Source of the DNA: Enterobacteriaceae bacterium LSJC7
Lineage (GTDB): Bacteria > Pseudomonadota > Gammaproteobacteria > Enterobacterales > Enterobacteriaceae
Reading direction: 5' to 3'
NCBI GenBank assembly: GCA_000302695.1
Contig: AMFN01000002.1
Coordinates: 993,948-1,057,947 of the forward strand
Length of the DNA stretch: 64,000 bases
Shown: positions 37,769 to 46,118 of the stretch, one piece after another
How positions within the stretch are numbered: the first letter of the stretch is position 1
How the letters are laid out: every line of letters begins with the position of its first letter
Notes under the pieces: model-generated
Seen by the model: the letters and a program-made list of their open reading frames with translations, nothing else
The model's database searches: none
Told to the model about the DNA's origin: nothing
Program-made: the position numbers and the translations under genes

Positions 37769-38644
37769 ATGCAGATTGCATTTATAGGACTGGGCGGCAT
37801 GGGGCTGCCAATGGCGGAGAACCTGCTTAAAGCCGGGCATGAGCTGGCGGTGTGGAACCGCTCACCGGAGCCTGCGCTGGCGCTGGCCGAAAAGGGCGCT
37901 CGCGTGTGTAAAACGCCTGCGGATGTGGGCGATGTACAGGTACTTATCTCAATGCTGCCGGACGATGCCATTACCCGCGAGGTTGTGGTGCGCAACGGCG
38001 CGCTGGATTCATTAACGCCTGGCACTGTCTGGATAAATATGGCCACCGTGTCGGTTGCGTTTACCGAGGCAATGACCGTTGAGACGGAAAATCGTGAGTT
38101 GCGCTATGTGGCAGCACCGGTTCTGGGCCGTGTGGATGTTGCCGCTGCCGGTGCGCTAAATATCCTGACGGCAGGCGACGAACAACTGCTTAACGACATA
38201 CAGCCGTTGTTTGATGTGCTGGGGCAAAAGACCTGGCGCTTTGGTGAGGTTCCGGCGCAAGCTGCGGCGGTGAAGCTTGCCGCTAACTTTATGTTGGCAA
38301 GCGCCATTGAGGCGATGGGCGAATCCTCCGCACTGGTTGAGGCCTTCGGTGTGGGTAAAGGGGATTTCCTGACTATGCTCACCAGCACGTTATTCTCGGC
38401 CCCTGCCTATAAAGGCTACGGCGCGATGATTGCCGAAGACCGCTACTCCCCGGCCGGGTTTACCATGAAGCTTGGGTTCAAAGACGTGCGTCTGGCGCAG
38501 CAGGCAGCAGAGAGCCGCCACGTGCCGATGGGTTTTGCCGGGGTGCTGCGCGATAACTACCTGGAGGCGCTGGCAAACGGCGATGAGGCGCTGGACTGGG
38601 CGGCGCTGGCGACCGTTAGCGCAAGGCGCGCCGGGCAGCGCTAG
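37769..38644 (+). CDS. NAD(P)-dependent beta-hydroxyacid dehydrogenase family protein
   Basis: 291 residues of the 6-phosphogluconate dehydrogenase/3-hydroxyisobutyrate dehydrogenase superfamily. The dinucleotide motif is IGLGGMGLPMAENL at the N-terminus. Substrate and catalytic segments follow (APVLGRVDVAAAGALNILTAG; the catalytic lysine in AVKLAANFMLASAIEAM). ATG codons stand at 37766 and 37769; the second is better spaced from GAGG. The tail meets ydcZ with no gap. Related enzymes reduce tartronate or succinic semialdehydes; the substrate is undetermined. Confidence 0.87.
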   Translation: MQIAFIGLGGMGLPMAENLLKAGHELAVWNRSPEPALALAEKGARVCKTPADVGDVQVLISMLPDDAITREVVVRNGALDSLTPGTVWINMATVSVAFTEAMTVETENRELRYVAAPVLGRVDVAAAGALNILTAGDEQLLNDIQPLFDVLGQKTWRFGEVPAQAAAVKLAANFMLASAIEAMGESSALVEAFGVGKGDFLTMLTSTLFSAPAYKGYGAMIAEDRYSPAGFTMKLGFKDVRLAQQAAESRHVPMGFAGVLRDNYLEALANGDEALDWAALATVSARRAGQR

Positions 38645-39094
38645 TCAGAACTGGCGCCTGGCGACCAGCCAGGCGCCAATCACCAGCAAGATGGCGCCCG
38701 CAACCGGGCCAATTAATGCACGCAGTGGCACACCGCCGCTGCGTGCAATATCCATCAGTAGCCCACCAATCAGTTGGCTTGCCACCAGTACCGCAATGGT
38801 GGTGGCGGCCCCCAGATGCTGATAACCGTTAATGCTGGCAAACACAAAAAACGATCCTAACAGCCCAGGGATCAGGGTCCACCAGCGGATGCTGGAAACC
38901 AACTCCATCACGCCCGCACTGCCATTGCGTAGCAGCAAAATAGCGGTAAACAGCACAATGCCCACCAGCGAATTAAGCAGCATGGCAATAAGAATGGTTG
39001 ATGATGACTGCGTGATGCGCACCATCAGCATGTTCTGAACCACAAGTCCGATACCCGCAACGCTCAGGCAGAACAGGGCGAGCGGGGAGTTCAT
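38645..39094 (-). CDS. ydcZ: YdcZ, DMT-family membrane protein
   Basis: 149 residues with five hydrophobic segments (half of a drug/metabolite transporter, so a homodimer is expected). Nearly identical blocks to E. coli YdcZ: AGIGLVVQNMLMVRITQSSSTILIAMLLNSLVGIVLF, RWWTLIPGLLGSFFVFASI and TTIAVLVASQLIGGLL. The ATG overlaps the mnaT stop by 4 bases, so it is translated by coupling. Function unknown. Confidence 0.93.
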   Translation of the reverse strand: MNSPLALFCLSVAGIGLVVQNMLMVRITQSSSTILIAMLLNSLVGIVLFTAILLLRNGSAGVMELVSSIRWWTLIPGLLGSFFVFASINGYQHLGAATTIAVLVASQLIGGLLMDIARSGGVPLRALIGPVAGAILLVIGAWLVARRQF

Positions 39095-39609
39095 CGCAGT
39101 GTGTCCGGCAGCTGGCGGTTATCGAGTTGCAGTTGCATAAAGGTCAGATCCAGCCAGCGCCCGAATTTAGTGCCCACCTGCGGCATTTGTGCGGTGATGG
39201 TAAAACCGAGGTTCTGGTGCAGGCGAATGGAGCCGTGGTTCTGCGCCTCAATGCCTGCCACCATCACATGCTTACCGATGCGCTTTGCCTCATTAATAAG
39301 GGCAATCATCAGCGCTTTGCCTGTGCCTTTACCGTGCCAGTCGGGATGAACGTAAACCGAGTGCTCCACCGTATGGCGAAACCCTTCAAAAGCGCGCCAG
39401 TCACCGAAAGAGGCGTAGCCTGTGACCTCATCGTTTTCCACGGCAACCAGCACCGGATAACCTGCCGCCTGGCGGTGACCCAGCCAGACACGGCGGTTTT
39501 CATCATCAACCGTGGTGTCATTCCAGATAGCTGCGGTATTCACCACCGCGTGGTTATAAATGGTGGCAATAGCGGCGCAGTCTTCCACCGTGGCATGGCG
39601 AATGTGCAT
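39091..39609 (-). CDS. mnaT: L-amino acid N-acyltransferase MnaT (YncA)
   Basis: 172 residues, same length as E. coli MnaT, which acetylates methionine sulfone/sulfoximine and similar compounds (phosphinothricin acetyltransferase group). Conserved blocks: IYNHAVVNTAAIWNDTTVD, GYASFGDWRAFEGFRHTVEHSVYVHP, the acetyl-CoA loop HGKGTGKALM and AQMPQVGTKFGRWLDLTFMQLQL. The ATG at 39609 is preferred to one eight codons upstream because the latter lies in the promoter of the divergent regulator. Confidence 0.94.
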   Translation of the reverse strand: MHIRHATVEDCAAIATIYNHAVVNTAAIWNDTTVDDENRRVWLGHRQAAGYPVLVAVENDEVTGYASFGDWRAFEGFRHTVEHSVYVHPDWHGKGTGKALMIALINEAKRIGKHVMVAGIEAQNHGSIRLHQNLGFTITAQMPQVGTKFGRWLDLTFMQLQLDNRQLPDTLR

Positions 39610-39611
39610 GG

Positions 39612-39639
39612 TTGCTTCCCCGAAGGTGTTCACTATAAT
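39612..39639 (+). promoter_or_regulatory. Promoter of the XRE-cupin gene, giving a leaderless transcript
   Basis: TTGCTT, 16 bases, then a perfect TATAAT ending 7 bases before the ATG at 39647. Transcription should begin on or beside the A of the start codon. No Shine-Dalgarno sequence is present, in agreement with a leaderless mRNA. Confidence 0.65.
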
Positions 39640-39646
39640 TGACGAT

Positions 39647-40228
39647 ATGAATACTATAGAAGACGACCTAAATCAACGGATCGGCACGCGTATTAAAATT
39701 GAACGTGAAGGGCGCGGCTGGTCGCTGGGCGAGCTTGCCGAGCGGGCGGCGGTGTCAAAGGCGATGATCCACAAAATTGAACGCGGCGGCAGTAGCCCAA
39801 CGGCAACGTTGCTCGCCAGGCTGTGCGGCGCGTTTGGCATCAGTATGTCAACACTTATCGCCCGCGCAGAACTCCAGGAAGGTAGCCTGCTGCGGCGCGA
39901 CAGCCAACCGGTGTGGCGAGATCCGCAAAGCGGCTATCTGCGCCGCCATGTCTCACCACGCACCGATGTGCCGCTGGATCTGGTACAAATTGAGTTGCCA
40001 CCAGGCAGCCATGTGCCGATGCCCGCAGCGTCTTATTTCGCCGCGCGTCAGCTTATCTGGGTACAGGAAGGTGAGTTGGTTTTTATGGAGGGAACCCTGC
40101 GCCACGACATGCAGGCCGGAGACTGCCTGGCGCTGGGGCCGCCGCAGGATTGCGCGTTTATCAATGACAGTGCGCAACCCTGTGTGTATCTGGTGGTGCG
40201 ACTCGCTCAGCAACCGGCCGCAATGTAA
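39647..40228 (+). CDS. XRE-cupin transcriptional regulator
   Basis: 193 residues. XRE helix-turn-helix at about 8-65 (GRGWSLGELAERAAVSKAMIHKIERGGSSPTATLLARL) and a C-terminal cupin domain (LPPGSHVPMPAASYFAARQLIWVQEGELVFMEGTLRHDMQAGDCLAL). It has the SutR architecture but only moderate likeness. It is divergent from mnaT (37 bp between the start codons) and probably regulates mnaT-ydcZ and itself. Its last 22 bases overlap the end of the metal-exporter gene. Confidence 0.88.
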   Translation: MNTIEDDLNQRIGTRIKIEREGRGWSLGELAERAAVSKAMIHKIERGGSSPTATLLARLCGAFGISMSTLIARAELQEGSLLRRDSQPVWRDPQSGYLRRHVSPRTDVPLDLVQIELPPGSHVPMPAASYFAARQLIWVQEGELVFMEGTLRHDMQAGDCLALGPPQDCAFINDSAQPCVYLVVRLAQQPAAM

Positions 40229-41136
40229 TCGCCGTTGGCGCTCACCGGGATAACGGTTAAAAACAGCACCAGCGCAAACAGCACCAGTAACACGCCGCCC
40301 AGCACCCGAACGCCGATTCCCAGCAGGCGCAGGTGCTGAGGAGAGGCTATGCGCCAGCCTGCCGTGACGCTGTCACGTATGTGACGCACCGCCAGCGACA
40401 GTCCCACAGTCGACAGCGCCGTACCCAGCGCCATACACATCACCGCTGCGATGCCCCAGCTGACAATACCCAGCGCATTCGCAAACAGCAAAATCATAAT
40501 CGCGCCGCTGCACGGGCGAGCGCCGATGGCAAGTATGACCCCGAGCGCATCCTTCCAGCCACCGTCGGTGGCCTGCGCCTGGTGATGGTGACCACAGCCA
40601 CAATCATGGGCGTGGTCATCATTGCGCATCAGTCCACGCAGCGCGCGCCAGATAATCCAGCCGCCGAAACCGCCAATCAACAGCGCGCTGATTTTCTCAA
40701 CATACCAGCGGCTCTGGCTCAGATCTCCAGCGGCAAGGTTAAAGCCCACCGCCAGAATAAAGACAAACGCAATGGCGCTTACGCCCTGCATCAGGCTGCC
40801 AAAAAACGGCACCAGCCGGGTGGCGCTCAGACTGCGCTCAGCGGTACTGCTCCAGGTGGCAACCACAAATTTACCATGGCCAGGTCCAATGGCATGCAGC
40901 ACGCCGTAGATAAACGCGCCGCTAATCAGCCAGACGCCACCGCGGTATTGTCCGTCATTAAGCTGTAACAGGTACAGCACCAGGTAGCGATGCAGGGCAA
41001 TTTGCATCTCAAGGCACCATTGAATAAAGGTGTCCCAGTGGCTGTAAAGCAGGGCGGCAGCGCCAATCGCCATTGCGGTAAAAAACAGCGCGCTGGACAG
41101 GCCCCAGCCGCGTGAAAGGGTGCGAGCGGTCATCAT
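40207..41136 (-). CDS. NicO-family nickel/cobalt exporter
   Basis: 309 residues with about seven membrane helices. LHAIGPGHGKFVV is the NicO/RcnA signature, and GARPCSGAIMILLFANALG the second family motif. A short histidine/cysteine-rich cytoplasmic loop (DDHAHDCGCGHHH, near residue 185) can bind metal ions. It is shorter in this loop than E. coli RcnA and closer to the ZevB-like branch, so zinc-related roles are possible too. GGGGA lies before the ATG at 41136. Another metal-type protein (RcnB-like) is encoded 2.3 kb away. Confidence 0.85.
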   Translation of the reverse strand: MMTARTLSRGWGLSSALFFTAMAIGAAALLYSHWDTFIQWCLEMQIALHRYLVLYLLQLNDGQYRGGVWLISGAFIYGVLHAIGPGHGKFVVATWSSTAERSLSATRLVPFFGSLMQGVSAIAFVFILAVGFNLAAGDLSQSRWYVEKISALLIGGFGGWIIWRALRGLMRNDDHAHDCGCGHHHQAQATDGGWKDALGVILAIGARPCSGAIMILLFANALGIVSWGIAAVMCMALGTALSTVGLSLAVRHIRDSVTAGWRIASPQHLRLLGIGVRVLGGVLLVLFALVLFLTVIPVSANGDYIAAGC

Positions 41137-41265
41137 TATTTCCCCATTGCGGCCAACCGGACGAGTATAAACGCTGGTCTGGAGAGGATGAGCGTTTTCT
41201 CTATACCGAAGGTCAACGCGCTTCAGCTATGCTGTGTAATTAACCGACCAGAAAGGAGAGCTAAG

Positions 41266-42297
41266 GTGACACAGAAACAAAACCGACGCTGGGTGCTGGC
41301 CTCGCGCCCGCATGGCGCACCGCAAACTGAGAATTTGCGCCTCGAAACCGCCGCCATCCCACAGCCCGCCGAAGGGGAACTGCTGCTGCGCACGGTATTT
41401 CTCTCGCTCGACCCATACATGCGCGGGCGCATGAGCGATGAGCCGTCTTATGCGCCTCCGGTTGAGCTGGGTGAGACGATGGTGGGCGGCACGGTGTGCC
41501 GGGTGGCGGCATCGCGCCACAACGATTTTAACGATGGCGACTGGGTGCTGGCCTATACCGGCTGGCAGGATTATGCGTTGTCTGATGGCAGTGGACTGGT
41601 GAAGCTAGGGGATAACCCACAGCATCCGTCATGGGCGCTGGGCGTGCTGGGTATGCCGGGGTTTACCGCTTACATGGGCCTTCTGGATATTGGTCAACCA
41701 AAGCCTGGGGAAACGCTGGTGGTGGCTGCGGCCACCGGGCCGGTGGGCGCGACTGTTGGGCAGATTGGCAAAATCAAAGGTTGCCGGGTTGTGGGCATTG
41801 CTGGCGGTGAAGAGAAATGCCGCCACGCCGTGGAAAACCTGGGGTTTGATGCCTGCCTTGACAGGCGAGCAACAGACTTTGCCGCGCAACTTGCCGCCGC
41901 CTGTCCACAGGGCATTGACGTTTATTACGAAAACGTTGGCGGTGCGGTGTTTGATGCGGTGCTGCCGCTGCTGAATACCGGCGCGCGTGTACCCATCTGC
42001 GGGCTGGTTTCCGGGTACAGCGCCACGCAGTTGCCACCGGGACCGGACAGACTGCCCTTGCTGATGGGCACATTGCTGAAAAAACGCATTCGCATGCAGG
42101 GTTTTATTATCGGCCTTGACTATGGGCACCGTATTGGCGAGTTCCAGCAGGAAATGCTGTCCTGGGTGACGCAGGGAAAAGTCCACTATCGCGAGGAGAT
42201 AACCGACGGGCTGGAGAACGCACCGCAGGCGTTTTTTGGTCTGCTGGAGGGGAAGAACTTCGGCAAAGTCGTGATCCGCGTGGGGGAGGACTCATAA
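41266..42297 (+). CDS. curA: NADPH-dependent curcumin/dihydrocurcumin reductase CurA (YncB)
   Basis: 343 residues of the medium-chain reductase/leukotriene B4 dehydrogenase group, matching E. coli CurA from NRRWVLASRPHGAP to the C-terminus (ENAPQAFFGLLEGKNFGKVVIRV). The NADPH-binding motif is AATGPVGATVGQ, and DPYMRGRMSDEPSY is conserved. The GTG at 41266, with AAGGAG upstream, is the start that fits the family; an ATG at 41188 would add 26 unmatched residues. Order mnaT-curA-mcbR is as in E. coli with two genes inserted. Confidence 0.93.
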   Translation: MTQKQNRRWVLASRPHGAPQTENLRLETAAIPQPAEGELLLRTVFLSLDPYMRGRMSDEPSYAPPVELGETMVGGTVCRVAASRHNDFNDGDWVLAYTGWQDYALSDGSGLVKLGDNPQHPSWALGVLGMPGFTAYMGLLDIGQPKPGETLVVAAATGPVGATVGQIGKIKGCRVVGIAGGEEKCRHAVENLGFDACLDRRATDFAAQLAAACPQGIDVYYENVGGAVFDAVLPLLNTGARVPICGLVSGYSATQLPPGPDRLPLLMGTLLKKRIRMQGFIIGLDYGHRIGEFQQEMLSWVTQGKVHYREEITDGLENAPQAFFGLLEGKNFGKVVIRVGEDS

Positions 42298-42307
42298 ATT
42301 TATCGCT

Positions 42308-42336
42308 GCCGCTTTGCATCCTGTGAAGCGGCTTTA
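42308..42336 (+). terminator. Probable terminator after curA
   Basis: GCCGCTT and AAGCGGC pair across an 11-base loop, followed by TTTAT. The T run is weak. Confidence 0.5.
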
Positions 42337-42538
42337 TGCCATTCTCATGTTCATCTCACTCTAAAAACATGAAAGCATTTCTGATGTTTTTATTCTGAAG
42401 TTAAGGCAATAATCGCGATATTGTGATGATTGTTAAACTCTTATCTTCCGCTCAATTGAGAAATTACTTTAGCAAAACTAATGACATGGGCGTCATTTAC
42501 TGCTAATAAAAGCTAGTTTCGATTGATTAGGAAAGATT

Positions 42539-43195
42539 ATGCTAACTCTTGAAAAAGCGCAGCGCGTCAGTCTCACGACTCAGGTTGAGATGCGACTGAA
42601 GGGGGCGTTGATTGTGGGGGCACTCAAGCCCGGCGCACGTCTGGTCACCAAAGACATTGCCGCGCAGCTTGGCACCAGCATTACGCCAGTCCGGGAGGCG
42701 CTGCTGCGGCTGGTGTCCTCAGGTGCGCTTGATGCCACTCCGGCTCAGGCATTTCAGGTGCCGCGAATGCAGCAGGCCCGCTTTCAGGAAATTACGGCAA
42801 TACGTAAAAACCTTGAAGGTATGGCGGTTCGCGAGGCATGCCGGAGCATTAACGGGGAGCAGATTGATGTGCTGCGCCAGCTGGTTGAAGCCTACCGACA
42901 TGCGCGCCAGAGCGGTGTTGTGGAGTCGGTGTTACAGGCCAACCGAGCGCTACGTTTTCGTCTGTACGGTTTTGCCCACTTACCCACACTCACCGAGATG
43001 ATTGAACAACTGTGGGTACGTGTCGGGCCGAATTTTAATTTTCTGTATCCCGTTGCGCGTGAAATGGTGGGGCATTACGAATCTTACGGTTCATTAATGG
43101 AAATGCTGGCAACACGCAATGAGCTGGAAGCCGAGCGCATTATTCACCGTATGATTGATATTGGCGCGGAAATGATTACCCGTCAGCATTATTAA
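42539..43195 (+). CDS. mcbR: FCD-type GntR regulator, McbR (YncC)-like
   Basis: 218 residues. N-terminal winged helix with VSLTTQVEMRLKGALIVGALKPGARLVTKDIAAQLGTSITPVREALLRLVSSGAL, very close to E. coli McbR, then an FCD ligand domain (MIEQLWVRVGP is shared). The C-terminal half diverges more. E. coli McbR affects colanic acid and biofilm through mcbA. Position after curA supports orthology. The nearby quinate cluster has no other regulator, so a role there cannot be excluded. TAGGAAAG precedes the ATG. Confidence 0.8.
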   Translation: MLTLEKAQRVSLTTQVEMRLKGALIVGALKPGARLVTKDIAAQLGTSITPVREALLRLVSSGALDATPAQAFQVPRMQQARFQEITAIRKNLEGMAVREACRSINGEQIDVLRQLVEAYRHARQSGVVESVLQANRALRFRLYGFAHLPTLTEMIEQLWVRVGPNFNFLYPVAREMVGHYESYGSLMEMLATRNELEAERIIHRMIDIGAEMITRQHY

Positions 43196-43377
43196 AGGCA
43201 ACCAGCGGCGATGAACAACATTATGTTCTGATGCAGTTGCCATTATTTTACTGGCGTAACAGCCTGCATCAGCCCCGTATCCTGAGGCCATGTCAGGCGC
43301 GGGTTGTTGGCGGTGGAATAATTAAAAAGACCTGTTTTATCTGCTGATATTACTTTGCGGCAGGCAATGTCGTGTGC

Positions 43378-43404
43378 GTAAAACAGGCTGGCGTAATGCC
43401 AGCC
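43378..43404 (-). terminator. Terminator of the RcnB-like gene
   Basis: GGCTGGC and GCCAGCC form a 7-bp stem with a 5-base loop; on the minus strand it is followed by TGTTTTACG. Confidence 0.65.
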
Positions 43405-43419
43405 GGGGAAAAGGGGGAT

Positions 43420-43863
43420 TTAGTGACTCAGCACATTGCCAAGCAAAATACTGGTTATGACCCCTGTTGCTGCGGCGATCAGCACATAATTGCCATCAAT
43501 GCGCGTCCAGTAATGTCCTGATGGCGGTTGGTAAAGACCCCGGTCCCGCCAGTCGTTGACGCGGTAGCGTTCGCCGCGAAAACGCTCTGGCGCGGGCTGG
43601 CCTTTGCGGTAGTCGCGACCTTGCCAGGAAAAATGCTCCTGCGCGCCCCTAGGTTTGCCGTATCTGTCATTGCTGGCGTGCTCGTTACCATTGGGGCGGT
43701 TATCACGCTGCTGCTGCGGAGCACGACGGTCATCATGATTTGGGCCGGACTTGTACCATTTCTGCTGATTCTGCCTGTCCGGTCCGCCACCGGGGCCTGC
43801 TGCATTAACAATCGGCGCGAAGGCGCAGGTCATCATGACTATCAAGGCAATGTGTTTTTTCAT
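43420..43863 (-). CDS. RcnB-family periplasmic protein
   Basis: About 147 residues with a signal peptide (1-20, ending VNA). The middle is low-complexity and rich in R, D, N, Q and G. The C-terminal part YRVNDWRDRGLYQPPSGHYWTRIDGNYVLIAAATGVI is the RcnB/YohN signature, followed by a short hydrophobic tail. RcnB in E. coli helps set periplasmic nickel and cobalt levels together with RcnA. Two ATG codons, at 43869 and 43863, are possible. Confidence 0.8.
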   Translation of the reverse strand: MKKHIALIVMMTCAFAPIVNAAGPGGGPDRQNQQKWYKSGPNHDDRRAPQQQRDNRPNGNEHASNDRYGKPRGAQEHFSWQGRDYRKGQPAPERFRGERYRVNDWRDRGLYQPPSGHYWTRIDGNYVLIAAATGVITSILLGNVLSH

Positions 43864-44067
43864 AAGCACCTCCAGTTGGTTGTTATATTTTTACCGGGTA
43901 ACCGTGGAGAAATTGTGAATCCCCGGCAATGTCAGAACATTCCTGGTGGGTTGGCTGCGCTCGGTGTTGTGTTGCAGCGTGATTTACACCGAATGGAAAC
44001 AAAGCTGTACGTGAGTTCGTGATTTTTTGTCACAAAATTGCAACTATTCATTTGCAATGAGAACCAA

Positions 44068-44088
44068 ATGGTACAAATCTTGTGCCAT
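44068..44088. promoter_or_regulatory. 21-bp inverted repeat before the dehydroshikimate dehydratase gene
   Basis: ATGGTACAA and TTGTGCCAT (8 of 9 pairs) surround a 3-base centre, 25 bases before the ATG. Size and shape suit a GntR/FCD or similar dimeric repressor site. Confidence 0.5.
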
Positions 44089-44112
44089 CTTTCCTTGCAA
44101 AGTGAGAACATC

Positions 44113-45966
44113 ATGCAGCGTTCGATTGCTACCGTTTCCGTCTCCGGCACACTGCCGGAAAAGCTGCACGCCATTGCTGCCGCCGGTTTTGACGGTATAG
44201 AACTCTTTGAAAACGACCTGCTTTACTATCCGGGTACACCTGCCGACGTGCGCCGTTTATGCGCCGATCTGGGCCTGCAAATCCTGCTGTTTCAGCCGTT
44301 TCGCGACTTCGAAGGTGAGTCGCGTGAACGTTTTGCAGCCAATCTGGAGCGGGCGCGGCGCAAATTTGCGCTAATGCACGAACTTGGCTGCGACAACATG
44401 CTGCTGTGCAGTAACGTTTCATCGACCTGTTCAGACAATATCGACCTGCAAATTAGTGACCTTGGCGCGCTGGCTGAACTGGCACAGCGTGAGGGCATTA
44501 CGGTGGGCTACGAAGCGCTGGCGTGGGGCAGACACGTGAGCCGCTTTCGTGAGGCCTGGCAGCGCGTCGCCGCCGTAGACAACCCGGCGCTGGGGCTGGT
44601 GCTCGACAGCTTCCACATTCTGGCGCGCGGCGACAGGCTCGGCAGCCTTGAGGATATTCCAGTGGAAAAAATCAGCTTCTTGCAGCTGGCTGACGCACCG
44701 CTGATGAAAATGGATGTGCTGGAGTGGAGTCGTCATTATCGCTGTTTTCCAGGCCAGGGAGAGCTGGCGGTGGTGGAGTTTGCCCGCGAGCTTACCGCCC
44801 ATGGCTACCGAGGCCCATGGTCGCTTGAAGTCTTTAATGATGGTTTTCGCGCTGTACCGGGCGCGCCCACGGCAAAAGACGGCTGGCGCTCACTGCTGTG
44901 GCTTGAAGAGCAGACCCGGATCCCTCAGATGCCCAATGATGCTCAACTGTTCCATTCCGCGCCCCTGCCGACGTACCAGGGCGTGGAGTTTATCGAGTTT
45001 GCCACTGACGAAACCGGGGCCGACGCGCTGGGCGAGGCGTTGCGTCCGCTTGGCTTTACCCATGCCGGTGAACACCGTAGTAAACAGGTGGACTGGTGGC
45101 GCAACGGCGGGGCCAACATCATCATCAATCACCAGCCGCACAGCTGGGCAGATGACTTCCATCAGCGCCACGGCATCTCACTGTGCGCCATGGCCTGGCG
45201 CGTGAAGGGCGCGGCACAGCTATTACAGCGGGCGCAGGATTATGGTTATCCACTCTGGCAGGAAAAGCACGGCCCGGACGAACGGGCGTTACCCGCCATC
45301 TGTGCGCCCGACGGTAGCCTGATTTACCTGATTGAGGCCGATGAGCAATGGCATACCGACTTTCATCTGCGCAACGAGCAGGACAGTGGGCAGTTCAGCG
45401 GCGTCGATCATCTGGCACTTGGACTGGTGCCGGGCAGTCGCCAGAACTGGGTGATGTTTTTTCGTGCCGTGTTTGGTTTTGAGCTACAGGGAGCATGGAG
45501 CCTGGCCGATCCTTACGGTCTGGTGCGCAGTCAGGTGGTCCACAGCCCCTGTAACCGTATTCGCCTGCCGCTGAATATCTCCCGCAGTCTTGATACGCAA
45601 CTTGCCCGCTCGGTCGCTTGCTATCACGGCAGCGGGTTGCAGCACGCGGCGTTTGCCTGTGACGATATTCTGAGCATTGCCGATGACCTTGGCGCTCGTG
45701 GTATGGCACGGTTGCCGATACCGGAAAACTATTACCACGACTTGCAGGCGCGCTACAGCGACAGTGAAGCGCTGCTGGCCCGGCTGCGTCCGCGTCAAAT
45801 CCTCTATGAGCGTGATGAGCAGGGTGGTGAGTTTCTACATCTGTATACGCTGGCGTTTGAAGAGGGGCGTTTTAGCTTTGAACTGGTGGAGCGGCGCGCA
45901 AATTATCAACAATATGGTGCAACAAATGCCGCCGTACGCCTTGCCGCAATGCGGCGCACGGAGTAG
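44113..45966 (+). CDS. quiC: 3-dehydroshikimate dehydratase, two-domain QuiC type
   Basis: 617 residues. Residues 1-275 form an AP-endonuclease-2/xylose-isomerase-like TIM barrel with metal ligands in VGYEALAWGRH, LVLDSFHI, LQLADAP and WSLEVFND. Residues 300-600 form a 4-hydroxyphenylpyruvate-dioxygenase-like VOC domain (VEFIEFAT, GVDHLALGLVPG, LQHAAFACDDI). This is the layout of the fused QuiC/QsuB-type enzyme that turns 3-dehydroshikimate into protocatechuate. The ATG at 44113 starts the barrel. It heads a run of three genes on the plus strand. Confidence 0.88.
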   Translation: MQRSIATVSVSGTLPEKLHAIAAAGFDGIELFENDLLYYPGTPADVRRLCADLGLQILLFQPFRDFEGESRERFAANLERARRKFALMHELGCDNMLLCSNVSSTCSDNIDLQISDLGALAELAQREGITVGYEALAWGRHVSRFREAWQRVAAVDNPALGLVLDSFHILARGDRLGSLEDIPVEKISFLQLADAPLMKMDVLEWSRHYRCFPGQGELAVVEFARELTAHGYRGPWSLEVFNDGFRAVPGAPTAKDGWRSLLWLEEQTRIPQMPNDAQLFHSAPLPTYQGVEFIEFATDETGADALGEALRPLGFTHAGEHRSKQVDWWRNGGANIIINHQPHSWADDFHQRHGISLCAMAWRVKGAAQLLQRAQDYGYPLWQEKHGPDERALPAICAPDGSLIYLIEADEQWHTDFHLRNEQDSGQFSGVDHLALGLVPGSRQNWVMFFRAVFGFELQGAWSLADPYGLVRSQVVHSPCNRIRLPLNISRSLDTQLARSVACYHGSGLQHAAFACDDILSIADDLGARGMARLPIPENYYHDLQARYSDSEALLARLRPRQILYERDEQGGEFLHLYTLAFEEGRFSFELVERRANYQQYGATNAAVRLAAMRRTE

Positions 45967-46118
45967 CATCACCCGTTAACAATCAACGGGTTCAGGGCAG
46001 GATGCCACGCTGTATCAATAATAATAATCACCTGTAACCTACATCCGGCGTCTTCAGTGGGCTATGTGAGCATGCGGCCTGAAAGACGACCGGATAAGTA
46101 TAAAAAGGACACACCGAC

